From Cupriavidus taiwanensis (lineage in GTDB: Bacteria > Pseudomonadota > Gammaproteobacteria > Burkholderiales > Burkholderiaceae): a stretch of DNA of 64,000 nucleotides. The translations under genes and the position numbers were made by a program. Every line of letters begins with the position of its first letter. Position 1 is the first letter of the stretch. The notes under the pieces were generated by a model, which was given only the letters and a program-made list of their open reading frames with translations, was not told the origin of the DNA and did not search any database. Below are positions 34,375 to 47,506 of the stretch, piece by piece. The DNA is taken from the NCBI RefSeq assembly GCF_900249755.1, contig NZ_LT976854.1, positions 1,836,927 through 1,900,926 on the forward strand. Direction: 5' to 3'.

Positions 34375-35058
34375 ATGGCAACCCTCCACCAATTCCTCTT
34401 CGGCATCTACCCGTACATCGCGCTCGCCATCTTCCTGTTCGGCAGCCTGGCCCGCTTCGAGCGCGAGCAATACACCTGGAAGAGCGACAGCTCGCAGGTG
34501 CTGTACCGCGGCAACCTGCGCACGGGCAACATCCTGTTCCATGTCGGCATCCTCGGCCTGTTCTTCGGCCACCTGGTGGGCCTGCTGACGCCGGTGGCGG
34601 TGTGGGACGCGCTGGGGGTCTCGCACGGCTTCAAGCAGGGCGTCGCGATGGCCGCCGGCGGCGTGATGGGCACCATGTGCCTGGCCGGGCTGCTGATCCT
34701 GCTGCACCGCCGCCTGACCAACGCCCGCGTGTCCGCCGTGACCCGCACCGGCGACAAGGTGCTGCTGCTGTGGCTGCTGGTGACGCTGCTGCTGGGCCTG
34801 TCCACCATCTTCGAGTCGGCCGGGCATATGGACGGCCACATGATGGTGCAGCTGATGAACTGGGCCCAGCACATCGTCACGCTGCGCGGCGACGCCGCCG
34901 GCTTTATCGCCGACGCACCGCTGCTGTTCAAGGCTCACCTGTTCATGGGCATGACCCTGTTCGTGATCTTCCCGTTCACGCGGCTGGTGCATGTATGGAG
35001 CGGCTTTGCCTCGCTCGGCTACCTGGGCCGCGCCTGGCAACTGGTGCGCAGCCGCTGA
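34375..35058 (+). CDS. narI: Respiratory nitrate reductase gamma subunit (cytochrome b)
   Basis: The 227-residue inner-membrane protein has five membrane helices and two heme b groups that take electrons from quinol. Likely heme ligands lie in FHVGILGLFFGHLVGLL (helix 2) and in AHLFMGMTLFVIFPFTRLVH (helix 5), the usual four His. Start HQFLFGIYPYIALAIFLFGS and the end YLGRAWQLVRSR match the family. It completes NarGHI. The parvulin gene starts 27 bases later with an AAGGAG site. Confidence 0.97.
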   Translation: MATLHQFLFGIYPYIALAIFLFGSLARFEREQYTWKSDSSQVLYRGNLRTGNILFHVGILGLFFGHLVGLLTPVAVWDALGVSHGFKQGVAMAAGGVMGTMCLAGLLILLHRRLTNARVSAVTRTGDKVLLLWLLVTLLLGLSTIFESAGHMDGHMMVQLMNWAQHIVTLRGDAAGFIADAPLLFKAHLFMGMTLFVIFPFTRLVHVWSGFASLGYLGRAWQLVRSR

Positions 35059-35085
35059 GCGCCGCAACCGCACAAGGAGAACGCT

Positions 35086-35838
35086 ATGCCTGTCACCGTC
35101 AACGGCGTGGAACTGCGCGACGCCGATATCGAACGCGAACTGGACCACCATCACGACGCCGCCAACCCGGCGCGGCTGGCCACCATCTCGGCGATCCTGC
35201 GGCTGCTGATGCGCGCCGAAGCCACGCGCATCGGCCTGGACGCAGATGCCATGGACGACGACGCGCTGGCGCAGGCGCTGCTGTCGCGCGAGGCCGCCAC
35301 GCCCGTGGCCGACGAAGCCAGCTGCCGCCGCCACTACGACAGCCACCCCGAGCGCTTCCGCGACGGCGAGTGGGTGGAAGCCGACCACATCCTGTTCCAG
35401 GTCACGCCGCGCGTGCCGCTGGACGCGCTGCGCGAGGTCGCGGCGCAGACGCTGGCGCTGGTGCGCGGCGACCCCTCCAGCTTTGCGCAGCATGCCCGCG
35501 CGCTGTCCAACTGCCCCAGCGGCGCCAACGGCGGGCGACTCGGCCGCGTGTTCCGCGGCGAAACCGCGCCCGAGTTCGAGCGCGCACTGTTCGCCGCGCA
35601 GCAGGACGGCGTGCTGCCGCAGTTGCTTGAGACCCGTTATGGCCTCCATATCGTGCGCATCCTCGAGCGTTGCCCCGGCACGCGGCTGCCGTTCGAGGCG
35701 GTGCGCGGCGAGATTGCGCGCGCGCTCGGCGCCGCCGCGCGCGACCGCGCCTGGAAGCAGTACGCCAGCCTGCTGATCGGCCGCGCACGCATCGAAGGCA
35801 TCGAGCTGGAGGGCGCCGACAGCCCGCTGGTGCAGTAA
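35086..35838 (+). CDS. Parvulin-type peptidyl-prolyl isomerase (PpiC/NifM-like)
   Basis: The 250-residue protein has an N-terminal helical part and a parvulin domain (about 110-215): [44 protein letters not shown] and [13 protein letters not shown]. No signal peptide is present, so it should act in the cytoplasm, like NifM, which folds nitrogenase. Its place directly after narI suggests help in folding or assembling nitrate reductase, a pairing seen in other nar operons. The substrate is inferred from position only. Confidence 0.92.
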   Translation: MPVTVNGVELRDADIERELDHHHDAANPARLATISAILRLLMRAEATRIGLDADAMDDDALAQALLSREAATPVADEASCRRHYDSHPERFRDGEWVEADHILFQVTPRVPLDALREVAAQTLALVRGDPSSFAQHARALSNCPSGANGGRLGRVFRGETAPEFERALFAAQQDGVLPQLLETRYGLHIVRILERCPGTRLPFEAVRGEIARALGAAARDRAWKQYASLLIGRARIEGIELEGADSPLVQ

Positions 35839-35853
35839 CGCGCGGAGGCCGCC

Positions 35854-36552
35854 GTGCATCACATCGAACACTTGCTCAAAGGCTTCGAACGCTTCCAGCA
35901 ACGCTATTTCGACGACGAACCCGGGCTGTTCGACACCCTGCGCGCGGGCCAGCGCCCGCCGACGCTGCTGATCGGCTGCAGCGACTCGCGCGTCGACCCC
36001 GGCCTGCTGCTCGGCTGCGATCCGGGCGAGCTGTTTACCGTGCGCAATATCGGCAACCTGGTGCCGCCCTGCACCGGCCGCCACGAAGGCAGCCTGCATG
36101 GCGTCTCTGCCGCGATCCAGTTCGCGGTGCAGCAGCTGCGCGTGGCCCGCATCATCGTGATGGGCCACGGCGGCTGCGGCGGCATCCGCGCGCTGCTGGC
36201 GCAGCCGGCCGACGCCGGCGACGATCCGCCCGACGACGGCCAGGATCCGGACTACCTCGGCGCCTGGGTGCGCATCGCCGCGCCGGCGCGGCGGCAGGTG
36301 GAGGACACCCTCGCTTCGGCCAGCGCCGCGCAGCGCCAGCGCGCCTGCGAGCAGGCGGCGATCCTGGTGTCGCTGCGCAACCTGCAGACCTTCCCGTTCG
36401 TGCGGCGCGCGCTGGAAGGCGGCGCGCTGACGCTGCACGGCTGGTATTTCGATCTCCAGGCCGGTGCGCTGCTGGCCTATTCGCAGCGCGCCGATGCCTT
36501 CCTGCCGCTGGTATGCCCGTTGCCTGCGGCAACCGAACCCGTCACACCATGA
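35854..36552 (+). CDS. Beta-class carbonic anhydrase
   Basis: The 232-residue enzyme interconverts CO2 and bicarbonate. Zinc ligands and catalytic pair are visible: Cys42-x-Asp44-x-Arg46 in [10 protein letters not shown], and His105 with Cys108 in [11 protein letters not shown] is the start, eight bases after a GGAGG site. It lies 15 bases after the parvulin gene and its stop overlaps mobB, so it is cotranscribed with the nar genes. A tie between nitrate respiration and CO2/bicarbonate balance or pH is suggested but not known. Confidence 0.95.
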   Translation: MHHIEHLLKGFERFQQRYFDDEPGLFDTLRAGQRPPTLLIGCSDSRVDPGLLLGCDPGELFTVRNIGNLVPPCTGRHEGSLHGVSAAIQFAVQQLRVARIIVMGHGGCGGIRALLAQPADAGDDPPDDGQDPDYLGAWVRIAAPARRQVEDTLASASAAQRQRACEQAAILVSLRNLQTFPFVRRALEGGALTLHGWYFDLQAGALLAYSQRADAFLPLVCPLPAATEPVTP

Positions 36553-37103
36553 ATCCCTTTATCTTCGGCATCGCCGGCACCTCCGGCAGCGGCAAGACCA
36601 CGCTGATCACGGCGTTGCTGCCGTGGTTCCGCGCGCAAGGCCTGCGCGTCAACGTGATCAAGCACAGCCACCATCCGCTCGAACTGGAGCCGCCGGGCAA
36701 GGACAGCGCGCGCTTTCGCGCGGCCGGCGCGGCCGAGGTGATGGTGGCCTCGCCCTACCGCTACGCCATCGTGCGCGAACTGGCCGGCGAGGATGAGCCG
36801 ACGCTGGCCGAACAGGTGGCGCGGCTGCGCCCGGCCGATATCACGCTGGTCGAAGGCTTCCGCCAGGAGGATATTGCGCGCCTCGAGGTGTATCGCCCGG
36901 CGCATGGCCGTGCGCCCTACTATCCCTGCGATCCTTCGATCGTCGCCGTGGCCACAGATGCGCGGCTCGACACCTTGCTGCCGTGCCTGCCGCTGGACGA
37001 CATCGCGCAGGTGGGGCGGTTCATTCTCGCCATGCGCGGGCGGAACCACCGCGATGCGCTCGGTGGCGCTCTCCCCGCAACGATGGACCGGGTCGCCGCC
37101 TGA
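36549..37103 (+). CDS. mobB: Molybdopterin-guanine dinucleotide biosynthesis adaptor protein
   Basis: The 184-residue GTP-binding protein has a P-loop ([13 protein letters not shown], residues 7-19), the [18 protein letters not shown] block and the switch-like [19 protein letters not shown], all typical of MobB. It assists MobA in making the bis-MGD cofactor that NarG needs. It overlaps the carbonic anhydrase gene by four bases (ATGA), so it is the last gene of the nar unit and couples cofactor supply to reductase synthesis. No mobA is in this window. Confidence 0.95.
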   Translation: MNPFIFGIAGTSGSGKTTLITALLPWFRAQGLRVNVIKHSHHPLELEPPGKDSARFRAAGAAEVMVASPYRYAIVRELAGEDEPTLAEQVARLRPADITLVEGFRQEDIARLEVYRPAHGRAPYYPCDPSIVAVATDARLDTLLPCLPLDDIAQVGRFILAMRGRNHRDALGGALPATMDRVAA

Positions 37104-37304
37104 CAAGAACGCCGGCATCATGTGCGCGATGCGGCGTGCGTGCGCCGGCAGAACACCTGCACCGGTGCCCGCGCCGCCACCCGCCTCGACAATTTCGCCA
37201 GGCCGGCTATCTTAAGGGTGTCAGTACCGTCGCCATCGGTGCTGCCGCCTTCGCTGACGCGACAGGCGGCCGCCGCCGTATTGCCGGGACACAGCACCAA
37301 GCGA

Positions 37305-40187
<2,883 letters not shown>

Positions 40188-40238
40188 TCCCTGCTGGCCG
40201 GCGCGTGCGCTAGCCGCCGGCCGCCACACCCTCAAGGC

Positions 40239-41252
40239 ATGGACACCTTTGCCACCGCCCCGATGTGGGCCGGCTTCTTCCTCCTGGTGATGGGCACGCT
40301 GTTCGTCGACATCTTTGTCCTCGGCGGGCGGCATGCGCACCGGGTTTCCTCGCGCGAGGCGCTGGCATGGACGCTCACCTGGATGACCCTGGCCGCGCTG
40401 TTCGGCGTTGCGCTGTGGTGGGTGGTGGCCGAAGATGCGGGCCACGACGCCGCCTATCGCAAGGTGCTCGAGTTCTACACCGGCTACCTGATCGAGCTGT
40501 CGCTGTCGGTCGACAACATGTTCGTGTTCGCGATGATCTTCAGCTATTTTGCCGTGCCGCCGGAGCTGCAGCGCAGGGTGCTGCTGCTCGGCGTGCTCGG
40601 CGCGATCCTGATGCGCGCGCTCATGATCCTGGTGGGGATATGGCTGATCAGCCAGTTCTCCTGGATTCTTTACGTCTTCGGCGTGTTCCTCGTCATTACC
40701 GGCATCAAGATGCTGTTCATGTCGAGGCATTCCCCCGACCTCGCGCGCAACCCCATCGTGCGCTTCCTGTGCGCGCATATGCGGATCACCTCCGACTATC
40801 ACGGCGAACACTTCTTCGTGCGCATCGGCGGCCTGCGCCATGCCACGCCGATGTTCGTGGTGGTGCTGCTGGTCGAGGCCACCGACCTGGTCTTTGCCGT
40901 CGACAGCATTCCGGCGATCTTTGCCGTGACCACCGACCCGTTCATCGTCTTCACCTCGAACATCTTCGCCATCATGGGCCTGCGGGCCCTGTATTTCCTG
41001 CTCGCCAACCTGGCGTCGCATTTCCATTACCTGAAATACGGCCTGGCCATCGTGCTTGCCTTCATCGGCGCCAAGATGCTGGCCGAGCCGTGGTTCCACG
41101 TACCGGTGCACTGGTCGCTCGGCGCGGTGGCGATGACGCTGTTCGTCGCCGTGCTGTTCAGCCAGGCCAGGACCCGGCGCGCCGCCGCCAGCGATGACCC
41201 GGGTTGCAGCGGTGCGCCGCGCGGACGCGGCGCCGGGGACCGGCGCACATGA
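40239..41252 (+). CDS. TerC-family membrane protein
   Basis: The 337-residue protein has about nine membrane segments and the TerC/Alx motifs: FYTGYLIELSLSVDNMFVFA and EATDLVFAVDSIPAIFAVT, whose Asp residues are conserved and likely bind metal. Family members act in tellurite resistance and manganese efflux, and Alx responds to alkaline pH. The C-terminal tail is hydrophilic and low in complexity. It lies 51 bases after the three-domain acyltransferase gene and 10 before a Usp gene. Confidence 0.93.
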   Translation: MDTFATAPMWAGFFLLVMGTLFVDIFVLGGRHAHRVSSREALAWTLTWMTLAALFGVALWWVVAEDAGHDAAYRKVLEFYTGYLIELSLSVDNMFVFAMIFSYFAVPPELQRRVLLLGVLGAILMRALMILVGIWLISQFSWILYVFGVFLVITGIKMLFMSRHSPDLARNPIVRFLCAHMRITSDYHGEHFFVRIGGLRHATPMFVVVLLVEATDLVFAVDSIPAIFAVTTDPFIVFTSNIFAIMGLRALYFLLANLASHFHYLKYGLAIVLAFIGAKMLAEPWFHVPVHWSLGAVAMTLFVAVLFSQARTRRAAASDDPGCSGAPRGRGAGDRRT

Positions 41253-41262
41253 GGAGCTAGCC

Positions 41263-41688
41263 ATGAACAAGATCCTGCTGGCGACCGACGGGTCGCCCTA
41301 TAGCGATGCGGCGGCGCGCTACCTGGCGCGAAGCCCGCTGCTGAGCCGCGATTTCGTCGTCCACGTGGTGCACTGCGAGCCCGACGTGCCCGGCGACATC
41401 AAGACCTTTATCGACCGCGCCACGCTCGATGACTGGCATCGCGAGCAGAACGACAAGGCGATGGGTTCGGTCGCGGCCATCCTGGACGAGGCCGGCATCG
41501 CGTTCGAGCGCCACGGCTTCACCGGATTTGCGCCGGCGCGCATCGTCGAGTATGCGAACCAGATCGGCGCCGGCCTGATCGTGATGGGCTCGCATGGGCG
41601 CGGCGGCTTCCTGGACGCCATCGTGGGCTCGGTGGCGAGACGGGTCCTGGCGCACGCGCAGTGCCCGGTGCTGCTGGTCAGGAAATAG
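41263..41688 (+). CDS. Universal stress protein, UspA family
   Basis: The 141-residue protein begins NKILLATDGSPYSDAAARYL and has the complete ATP-binding signature MGSHGRGGFLDAIVGSVARRVL before the PVLLVRK strand. It differs clearly from the Usp at 453. A GAGGAG site precedes the ATG at 41263. It lies 10 bases after the terC-like gene and 168 upstream of nirS; Usp genes are often induced with anaerobic respiration in Proteobacteria, but no FNR-type box precedes this one. Confidence 0.93.
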   Translation: MNKILLATDGSPYSDAAARYLARSPLLSRDFVVHVVHCEPDVPGDIKTFIDRATLDDWHREQNDKAMGSVAAILDEAGIAFERHGFTGFAPARIVEYANQIGAGLIVMGSHGRGGFLDAIVGSVARRVLAHAQCPVLLVRK

Positions 41689-41735
41689 CGCGCCGCGAGC
41701 GCTGTTCCGGATGCGTTGCCGGCATCCTGTTTCGT

Positions 41736-41749
41736 TTGATGCCAGTCAA
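41736..41749 (+). promoter_or_regulatory. FNR/DNR-type box upstream of nirS
   Basis: TTGAT-GCCA-GTCAA matches the TTGAT-N4-ATCAA consensus in nine of ten arm positions. It is centred about 114 bases before the nirS ATG; a CATGAT hexamer at 41772-41777 would fit a -10 element for a class II site. It should switch the nir operon on with low oxygen and NO. Confidence 0.8.
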
Positions 41750-41787
41750 TCCCATGTCGCCAGTGTGTGCGCATGATCGCCACATGA

Positions 41788-43533
<1,746 letters not shown>

Positions 43534-43605
43534 GCCCGCGCCCACGCCGCGCCGCGGCGCGGCGTGGGCCCGCGTCCCCCGCGTTCCTTCCACGGAGATT
43601 GCATC

Positions 43606-43929
43606 ATGCGAACCCAACACGCGCTGGCCGCGCTGCTGGCAGCATCCGGCTGCCTGCTGACACTCGGCGCAGCCATGCCGGCACACGCCAGCCAGGCGCT
43701 GGCATCGAGCAAGGCCTGCCTGGCGTGCCATGCCATCGACAAGAAGCTGGTCGGCCCCGCCTTCCAGGACATCAAGGGCAAATACAGCGGGCGCAAGGAC
43801 GCGCAGGCGCAGATGGTCCAGTCCATCCTGAAAGGCAGCAGCGGCCGCTGGGGCCCGGTGCCGATGCCGGCCAACGCGGTCAGCGAGGCCGACGCCAACA
43901 CGCTGGCCAAATGGATTCTTTCCCTCTGA
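43606..43929 (+). CDS. nirM: Cytochrome c551, electron donor to NirS
   Basis: The 107-residue precursor has a signal peptide (to about ASQ at 30), one heme site CLACH (Cys38, Cys41, His42), and the c551 pattern AIDKKLVGPAFQDIKGKYSG with axial Met in WGPVPMPANAVSE. It matches Pseudomonas NirM along its whole length. Periplasmic, it passes electrons from the bc1 complex to NirS. The 3' end overlaps nirC by 19 bases in another frame. Confidence 0.96.
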   Translation: MRTQHALAALLAASGCLLTLGAAMPAHASQALASSKACLACHAIDKKLVGPAFQDIKGKYSGRKDAQAQMVQSILKGSSGRWGPVPMPANAVSEADANTLAKWILSL

Positions 43930-44291
43930 GCGGTGCTGCATGGCGCCGCGCGGCGGCTGGAACGCTGGTTGCCGCGCTGGTTGCCGCACCGGCCGCGGGC
44001 ATCGCGGCCGATGCGCCCGCGCCGGCGCGGCAGGCGCAGCTGGCGCACTGGCTGCGCGACGACTGCGGCGCCTGCCACGGCATGACCTTGCGCGGCGGGC
44101 TGGGCCCGCCGCTGACGCGCGCCAGCCTGGCCGGCAAGCCGCCTGACGGTCTGGTGGCCACCGTGCTGTACGGCCGGCCCGGCACGGCGATGCCGCCCTG
44201 GCAACCTTTCATGACGCAGGATGAAGCCCGATGGCTGATCGATCGACTGCAGGCCGGCCAGCCGCCGGCCGTGATGCCGCAAGGCAACTGA
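43911..44291 (+). CDS. nirC: Cytochrome c of the heme d1 pathway
   Basis: The 126-residue protein has a hydrophobic export signal (AAAGTLVAALVAAPAAGIA) and one heme site CGACH (Cys52, Cys55, His56), with axial Met in GTAMPPWQPF. NirC is a small periplasmic cytochrome that supports maturation of NirS and can donate electrons to it. The only in-frame start is the ATG at 43911 inside nirM, so translation is likely coupled. Its TGA overlaps the nirF ATG by one base. Confidence 0.93.
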   Translation: MDSFPLSGAAWRRAAAGTLVAALVAAPAAGIAADAPAPARQAQLAHWLRDDCGACHGMTLRGGLGPPLTRASLAGKPPDGLVATVLYGRPGTAMPPWQPFMTQDEARWLIDRLQAGQPPAVMPQGN

Positions 44292-45466
44292 TGCGCGGCC
44301 TGGCCGCGGCGGCGTGCGCCGGGATCGTGGCGGCGCTGGCCGCTGGTTGCGCCGGCACCGTGCGCGGCACCGGCGACCTCGGCGTGGTGGTCGAGCGCGC
44401 CGCGGGCCGGCTGCAGATCGTCGAGACCACCGGCATGACCCGGCTGGCCACGGTCGAAGGGCTGGGCGACCTGTCGCATGCCAGCGTGGTGTTCTCGCGC
44501 GATGCGCGCTACGCCTATGTGTTCGGCCGCGACGGCGGGCTGACGCGCGTCGACCTGCTCGGCGCGCGCATCACCCACCGCGTGCTGCAGGCTGGCAACA
44601 GCATCGGCGGCGCGATCTCGCAGGACGGCCGCGTGGTCGCCGCGCAGAACTATGCGCCGGGCGGCATCCGGCTGTTCGACGCACAGACGCTGGCGCCGCT
44701 GGCGGAGCTGCCGGCGCTCGGCAGCGACGGGCGCCGCGCCAAGGTGGTCGGGCTGGCCGACCTGCCCGGCCGGCGCTTCGCCGCCAGCCTGTTCGAGTCC
44801 GGCGAGATCTGGATCATCGACGCCAGCGACCCGCGCCACCCGCAGGTGACCCGCCTGCCCGCCGGGCGCGAGCCTTACGACGGGCTGGTCACGCCCGACG
44901 GGCGCTGGTACCTGGCCGGCCTGTTCGGCGAAGACGGCCTGGCGCTGGTCGACCTGTGGCAGGCACCGCCGCAGGCGCGCCGCATCCTGTCCGGCTACGG
45001 CCGCGGCAATGCCCCGCTGCCGGTCTACAAGATGCCGCACCTGCGCGGCTGGGCCATGGCGCAGGGCATGGCGTGGCTGCCGGCGGTCGGGCGCCATGAA
45101 GTGCTGGTGGCAGACCCCGCCAACGGCTGGCGCGAAGCGGCGCGCGTGGCGCTGGCGGGCCAGCCGGTATTCGCCATGGCGCGGCCTGACGGGCGCCAGG
45201 TGTGGGTCAATTTCGCCTTCCCGCACAACGACACGGTGCAGGTGATCGACACCGCCACGCGCCAGGTGTTGCGCACGCTGCGCCCCTGCCGCGGCGTGCT
45301 GCACATGGAATTCACGCCCAAGGGCGAGGCGCTGTGGCTGTCCTGCCGCGACGACAACCGCGTCGAGGTCTACGACACCGCCACGCTGGAACGCGTGGCC
45401 ACGCTGCCCGCCGACAACCCCAGCGGCATCTTCTTCACCGCGCGCGCGCAGCGCTTCGGCATGTAG
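44291..45466 (+). CDS. nirF: Heme d1 biosynthesis protein NirF, lipoprotein
   Basis: The 391-residue precursor has a lipoprotein signal with lipobox LAAGC (Cys20) and an eight-bladed propeller like the d1 domain of NirS (VVFSRDARYAYVFGRDGGLT, NAPLPVYKMPHLRGWAMAQG, AFPHNDTVQVIDT). NirF acts in the periplasm late in heme d1 synthesis, as a dehydrogenase converting dihydro-heme d1 to heme d1. The start follows nirC as TGATG, which suggests coupled translation. Confidence 0.96.
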   Translation: MRGLAAAACAGIVAALAAGCAGTVRGTGDLGVVVERAAGRLQIVETTGMTRLATVEGLGDLSHASVVFSRDARYAYVFGRDGGLTRVDLLGARITHRVLQAGNSIGGAISQDGRVVAAQNYAPGGIRLFDAQTLAPLAELPALGSDGRRAKVVGLADLPGRRFAASLFESGEIWIIDASDPRHPQVTRLPAGREPYDGLVTPDGRWYLAGLFGEDGLALVDLWQAPPQARRILSGYGRGNAPLPVYKMPHLRGWAMAQGMAWLPAVGRHEVLVADPANGWREAARVALAGQPVFAMARPDGRQVWVNFAFPHNDTVQVIDTATRQVLRTLRPCRGVLHMEFTPKGEALWLSCRDDNRVEVYDTATLERVATLPADNPSGIFFTARAQRFGM

Positions 45467-45474
45467 GGCGCGCC

Positions 45475-46464
45475 ATGATCGACGAGCAACACCTCTATGA
45501 CCAGCTGCAGCGCGGCTTCCCGCTGCAGCCGCGGCCCTACCAGGCGCTGGCCGCGAAAGCCGGACTGTGCGAGCACGCCTTGCTGACCTTGCTGGCGCGC
45601 GATCTCGGCACCGGACGCATCAGCCGCGTCGGCGCCGTGTTCGCCCCCAATGTGATCGGCGTCAGCACGCTGGGCGCCCTGCCGGTGCCGCCGGCGCAGC
45701 TCGACCGGGTGGCGGCGCGCGTCAGCGCCTGCGCCGCGGTCAGCCACAACTACGCACGCAGCGGCCACCGGTACAACCTGTGGTTTGTCGCGGGCGCGCG
45801 CGAGCGCGGCATGCTCGATGCCACGCTGGCGTCGATCGGCAACCTGACCGGCCTGGCGCCGCTGGACCTGCCGATGGCGCGCGAGTACCACATCGGCCTG
45901 GGCTTTCCGCTGGCGCGCCAGCAAGGCAACCGCCGGCGCCGTCCGGCCGGGCTGGCGGCGCCGGCCGCCGCGGTGGCGCTGGACGACGATGACTGGCGCC
46001 TGGTCGCCGCGCTGGAAGCGGGGCTGCCGCTGACGCCGCGACCGTTCGATGCGCTGGCCAGGCAGGCGCGGCTGGCCGTGCCGCAGGTGCTGGAGCGGCT
46101 GGCGCAATGGTCCGCGCAGGGCGTGATCCGGCGCCTGGGGGTGGTGCTGCGCCACGGGCGCTTCGGCTACCGCCACAACGCCATGTGCGTGTGGGACGTG
46201 CCGGACGGCCGCGTCGACGCCATCGGCATGCGGCTGGCGCGGCAGCCGCGCGTGACGCTGTGCTACCGCCGCGAACGCCGGCTGCCGGACTGGCCCTACA
46301 ACCTGTTCGCGATGATCCACGCGCGCAGCGCCCAGGACCTGCAGCCCGCGCTGGCCCAGGTCCGCGCCGCCGCCGGACTGGAGCGCATGCCCGGCGCGGT
46401 GCTGGTCGGCACGCATTGCTACAAGCAGCGCGGCACGCGCTACGCCACGCAGGTGCCGGCATGA
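45475..46464 (+). CDS. nirDL: Siroheme decarboxylase subunits NirD and NirL fused
   Basis: The 329-residue protein contains two AsnC/Lrp-like halves. The first (about 1-160) is NirD-like, with VSHNYARSGHRYNLWFVAGA; the second (about 170-325) is NirL-like, with CYRRERRLPDWPYNLFAMIH. With NirG and NirH it decarboxylates siroheme to didecarboxysiroheme. Pseudomonas aeruginosa has separate nirD and nirL genes, while several denitrifiers have this fusion. It starts eight bases after nirF; its stop overlaps nirG as ATGA. Confidence 0.96.
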   Translation: MIDEQHLYDQLQRGFPLQPRPYQALAAKAGLCEHALLTLLARDLGTGRISRVGAVFAPNVIGVSTLGALPVPPAQLDRVAARVSACAAVSHNYARSGHRYNLWFVAGARERGMLDATLASIGNLTGLAPLDLPMAREYHIGLGFPLARQQGNRRRRPAGLAAPAAAVALDDDDWRLVAALEAGLPLTPRPFDALARQARLAVPQVLERLAQWSAQGVIRRLGVVLRHGRFGYRHNAMCVWDVPDGRVDAIGMRLARQPRVTLCYRRERRLPDWPYNLFAMIHARSAQDLQPALAQVRAAAGLERMPGAVLVGTHCYKQRGTRYATQVPA

Positions 46465-46952
46465 ACGGCGCCGGCGCGTCTGGCGATGCCATCGCCCCGC
46501 TCGATCCGCTCGATCCGCTCGATCGCCGCATCATCAACGCGCTGCAACGCGGCCTGCCGCTGGTGCCGCGCCCGTATGCCGCGGCCGCCGCGGCGCTCGG
46601 CATCACCGAGGCCATGCTGCTGGCGCGGCTGCGCGCACTGCTCGACGCGGGCGTGCTGACGCGCTTCGGCCCGCTGTACCAGGTGGAGCGCGCGGGCGGG
46701 CGCTTCGTGCTGTGCGCCTGCCATGCGCCGGCGGCGCGGCTGGAAGCCGTCATCGCCGCCATCAACGCCCACCCCGAAGTTGCGCACCACTACGCGCGCA
46801 CCCACCACCTGAACCTGTGGTTCGTGCTGGCGGTGGCGCGGCCGGAGCAGGTCGCGCCGGTGCTCGCGCGCATCGCCGCGGCGGCCGGCGTCGAGGTGTT
46901 GCCGTTTCCGAAGGAACGCGAGTTCTTCGTCAACCTCTACCTGCCCGCCTGA
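46461..46952 (+). CDS. nirG: Siroheme decarboxylase subunit NirG
   Basis: The 163-residue protein is a single AsnC/Lrp-like unit with the helix-turn-helix relic DRRIINALQRGLPLVPRPYA and the active-site-region motif HHYARTHHLNLWFVLAV, which matches the NirD half of NirDL. The N-terminus has an unusual tandem PLDPLD. It overlaps nirDL by four bases and the nirH start by one base. Confidence 0.95.
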   Translation: MNGAGASGDAIAPLDPLDPLDRRIINALQRGLPLVPRPYAAAAAALGITEAMLLARLRALLDAGVLTRFGPLYQVERAGGRFVLCACHAPAARLEAVIAAINAHPEVAHHYARTHHLNLWFVLAVARPEQVAPVLARIAAAAGVEVLPFPKEREFFVNLYLPA

Positions 46953-47494
46953 TGCCGAACCCTCCCGACGCTGCCGATCCCACCGACCTGGCGCTGATCC
47001 GCGCCACCCAGGCCGGCCTGCCGCTGGTATCGGCCCCGTACGCCGCGGTCGCCGCGGAACTGGGCCTGACTGAGAGCGAAGTCATCGCGCGGCTGGCGGC
47101 GATGCAGGCGCGCGGCGTGCTGCGCCGCATCGCCGCCGTGCCGAACCACTACCGGCTCGGCTGGCGCGCCAACGGCATGACGGTGTGGGATGTGGACGAT
47201 GCCTGCGTCGAAGCGCTGGGTGCGCGCATCGGCGCCTTGCCCTTCGTCAGCCATTGCTATCGCCGCCCGCGCCGCCTGCCGCACTGGCCCTACAACCTGT
47301 TCGCGATGGTCCACGCCCGCTCGCGCGAAGACGCCGCGCCGCAGGTCGCCGTGATCGCCGCACTGCTGGGCGACGCCTGCCGCGCGCACGACGTGCTGTG
47401 GTCCACCCGCGTGCTGAAGAAGACCGGGCTGCGGCTGCCGCCAGCCGGTGCGGCACCCGGTCCAGACCCCACACCCGACCAAGAAAACCGATAG
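46952..47494 (+). CDS. nirH: Siroheme decarboxylase subunit NirH
   Basis: The 180-residue protein is AsnC/Lrp-like and carries CYRRPRRLPHWPYNLFAMVH, closely matching the NirL half of NirDL. It probably pairs with NirG as a second decarboxylase unit. The C-terminal 25 residues are Pro-rich and look disordered. Its ATG overlaps the nirG stop (TGATG). Confidence 0.95.
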   Translation: MPNPPDAADPTDLALIRATQAGLPLVSAPYAAVAAELGLTESEVIARLAAMQARGVLRRIAAVPNHYRLGWRANGMTVWDVDDACVEALGARIGALPFVSHCYRRPRRLPHWPYNLFAMVHARSREDAAPQVAVIAALLGDACRAHDVLWSTRVLKKTGLRLPPAGAAPGPDPTPDQENR

Positions 47495-47506
47495 GAAGCC
47501 CCACCC

